Shown piece by piece: positions 62,432 to 64,000 of a DNA stretch of 64,000 bases. Each line of letters starts with the position of its first letter. Within the stretch, counting starts at the first letter, position 1. This DNA is from Trochalopteron elliotii (lineage: Eukaryota; Chordata; Aves; Passeriformes; Leiothrichidae): positions 3,953,707 to 4,017,706 of the forward strand of contig JANPWX010000480.1 in the NCBI GenBank assembly GCA_024734555.1, read 5' to 3'. The position numbers were made by a program, and so were the translations under genes. A model generated the notes under the pieces. It did no database searches. It saw only the letters and a list, made by a program, of their open reading frames with translations, and was not told the DNA's origin.

Positions 62432-62731
62432 TGTCACAATAGGACACGAAATAAAGATGTTTGACTCCAGGCAGGAGGCAGTAGAAATCAGAAAGTTTAT
62501 TTACAATTCATCCAGCCCTTTTATAACATGCTGCACTAAAAACACACGTTATTGGTCCATAGGACTGAGACTTCTCCCATTGGCTAAGGAACAGAAATAG
62601 CAAATAGCACCTCTTGTAATGGGAAAGGAATATTGTTTACACAAGGTTGTTTTGGGAAAAAGAAAAGCTGTTGAAAAGTTTCCTTTGAGAAGAGCTAGCT
62701 CTTGTCAAGCTCAGAAAATATCAAGTCCACA
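62432..62731 (-). mobile_element. Solo LTR, family C copy 2
   Basis: This 300 bp LTR is on the minus strand. In sense it starts TGTGGACTTGATA and ends TTGTGACA. CACATC flanks it perfectly (62426-62431 and 62732-62737). The TATA box (plus-strand TTTTATA, 62519-62525) and polyadenylation signal (plus-strand TTTATT, 62497-62502) are intact. U3 carries two CCAAT-type motifs (plus-strand TTATTGGTCC and CCCATTGGCT). It aligns end to end with the copy at 53691-53993 with scattered substitutions. Plus-strand frames at 62346-62921 overlap it and are not genes. Confidence 0.92.
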
Positions 62732-62737
62732 CACATC

Positions 62738-63934
62738 CTCTCCCCACCAGCTGCTCACTCGTTCCAACACACAAGATCACACTTGGAGTGAGATTCCCAG
62801 CATAACACCATATTTGGTGGTTTTTTCTGGGATTTACAATCTTCCTGGGATTTCCAATCTTTTTTTTCCAGTGAGATTCAGATTTTTACAGCTTGGAAGT
62901 GGAAGAGAGCTCCACCGTTGACTTTGGGAAGTCCACTTGCAGATCAGCTCGTTGTAATTTGCACTGAATTATTAACACAGAGATGACTGATTAATTCAGA
63001 GTGTGTGTGTGCTGCTTCCACCTCCACAGAGCAGAGGAAACCAGAGCAGACTGAGAGGGGCAGAACTCGAGGCTTGAGCTCATCCTGTCAGGTTTTACCT
63101 GGGACCACATTTATTTTGTACACTGCTTGCACAACACGGAGCTCAGGAGGGAGTTAAATATGGCCTAAATCTACATTCTAATGCAATTCTAATGCACCAC
63201 ATTATTTCTAGTAATAATCTCCCCCACAGAAAGAACTGATGCATATTATCAAGCATGAATATATTTAATGGTTTATAAGAGAAATGAGTTCATTAAAATA
63301 CTCATTCATCTCAACATAGGGAGAAGTCAGAAGAGCAGGTGAGGAAATAATTTTGCCAAGTTTTTCAAACAATAAAAAAAGGATCTGAGACATTTGATAG
63401 AAATTATTATATTCACATTTCAGTTTTCAAAGATCAAAACATATTAGACTTTGACCAATCTACCCACTTGAGGTGTACCTATATCATACATACATACATG
63501 CTGTCAGTGAAGTTTATGTTTTCAAAATTTTCTAATGCTTGGTTTCCTTTCCTGGCATCCACCCCCTTCTTGATTTTCTGCTTTCTTCAGCCCTGGGACA
63601 CTTGCTGCTGCCCCCCTCTCCCTCTCTTCCACAAATCTGTGCCCCCATTTCCTAATTCCAGACCTCTGCTTTTGCTGCCATGATCAGATATCTTTTCTAC
63701 AACTCCTGCTGCTCCACTTGCCCCCACCTCCACTTTGTTTCTCCTTCCTCCTCCTCCCTCTCATTGATTTTGGCTCTGCCTCAGCTCCTCACACCTGCTC
63801 TCACCCCTAGCTAAAGTCTCTGCTGGACTCCCAGCTCAGTCCCAGTGCAGTCTGACCATCACCAGTGCTTGTCCCTTCCCTGGGGAGCAGCTCTCTTCTC
63901 CTGGGGGTCCTTTATGGATACCAGGGGATCCTCT
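62738..63934. other. Gene-free stretch, pyrimidine-rich to the right
   Basis: No gene is recognised. From about 63.54 kb the plus strand becomes strongly C/T-rich (runs of CCTCC, CTCTTCC), grading into the 16 bp array at the right edge. A plus-strand 71-codon frame there is compositional. Confidence 0.55.
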
Positions 63935-64000
63935 GCTGCATCCATCCCCTGCTGGATCCATCCCCTGCTGGATCCATCCCCTGCTTCATCCATCCCCTGC
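63935..64000. repeat. 16 bp tandem array at the window edge
   Basis: The unit GCTGGATCCATCCCCT is repeated 4.1 times (63935, 63951, 63967 and 63983, plus two bases). Units two and three are identical; units one and four differ at one or two bases. The array runs off the end of the window, so its full length is unknown. It could in principle read as a repetitive peptide, but no start or gene context is visible. Confidence 0.92.

Noticed and set aside
1..64000. CRISPR array, bacterial operon, tRNA or rRNA gene, or a novel multi-gene system
   Set aside because: There are no regularly spaced direct repeats with unique spacers, no clustered long frames, no cloverleaf or rRNA blocks that I could see. 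The window is vertebrate noncoding DNA.

Overview
This 64 kb window looks like a gene-free stretch (intergenic, or the inside of a very long intron) of a bird genome, most likely a songbird. The grounds are the base composition, degraded CR1-type LINE fragments, and many short endogenous-retrovirus LTRs, with almost no tRNA-derived SINE or DNA-transposon signal. I found no protein-coding gene, no rRNA or tRNA gene and no CRISPR array. The longest open frames are about 155 codons, show no recognisable domain, and are low in complexity, derived from LTRs, or of the length expected by chance. Species and chromosome cannot be told from the sequence.

The supportable content is repeats. The main one is a roughly 305 bp LTR, called family A here, with seven solo copies (13.5, 20.5, 27.8, 50.2, 54.2, 56.8 and 59.3 kb). 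Each has TG...CA type ends (two with a mutated 5' end) and a 6 bp target-site duplication (TSD), which is perfect at four copies and slightly decayed at three. No internal retroviral sequence lies beside any copy. Family B has two copies (27.7 kb, and 51.4-51.9 kb in reverse). The first is split by a family A LTR, which gives a relative age. Family C has two solo LTRs (53.7 and 62.4 kb), each with its own TSD. Single LTRs or LTR-like elements are F (8.2 kb, perfect 6 bp TSD), D (35.5-36.0 kb), E (45.45-45.92 kb) and G (33.27-33.52 kb). Family names are local to this report.

CR1 LINE pieces lie at 30.4-30.7 kb (minus), 31.8-32.1 kb (plus, reverse-transcriptase region) and 35.0 kb (minus, 3' end). 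Tandem repeats include an 11 bp array at 29.4 kb, a 16 bp array running off the right edge, and three recent-looking short tandem duplications.

By region: 1-50 kb is sparse, mostly unique AT-rich DNA with scattered LTR and CR1 remnants. From 50.1 to 62.7 kb seven LTRs of three families crowd into 12.6 kb. Nothing here works together as a gene system. The interest lies in the insertion history, the LTR promoter architecture, one 38 bp sequence shared between a CR1 and a distant locus, and a few AT-rich segments that may be conserved noncoding elements.
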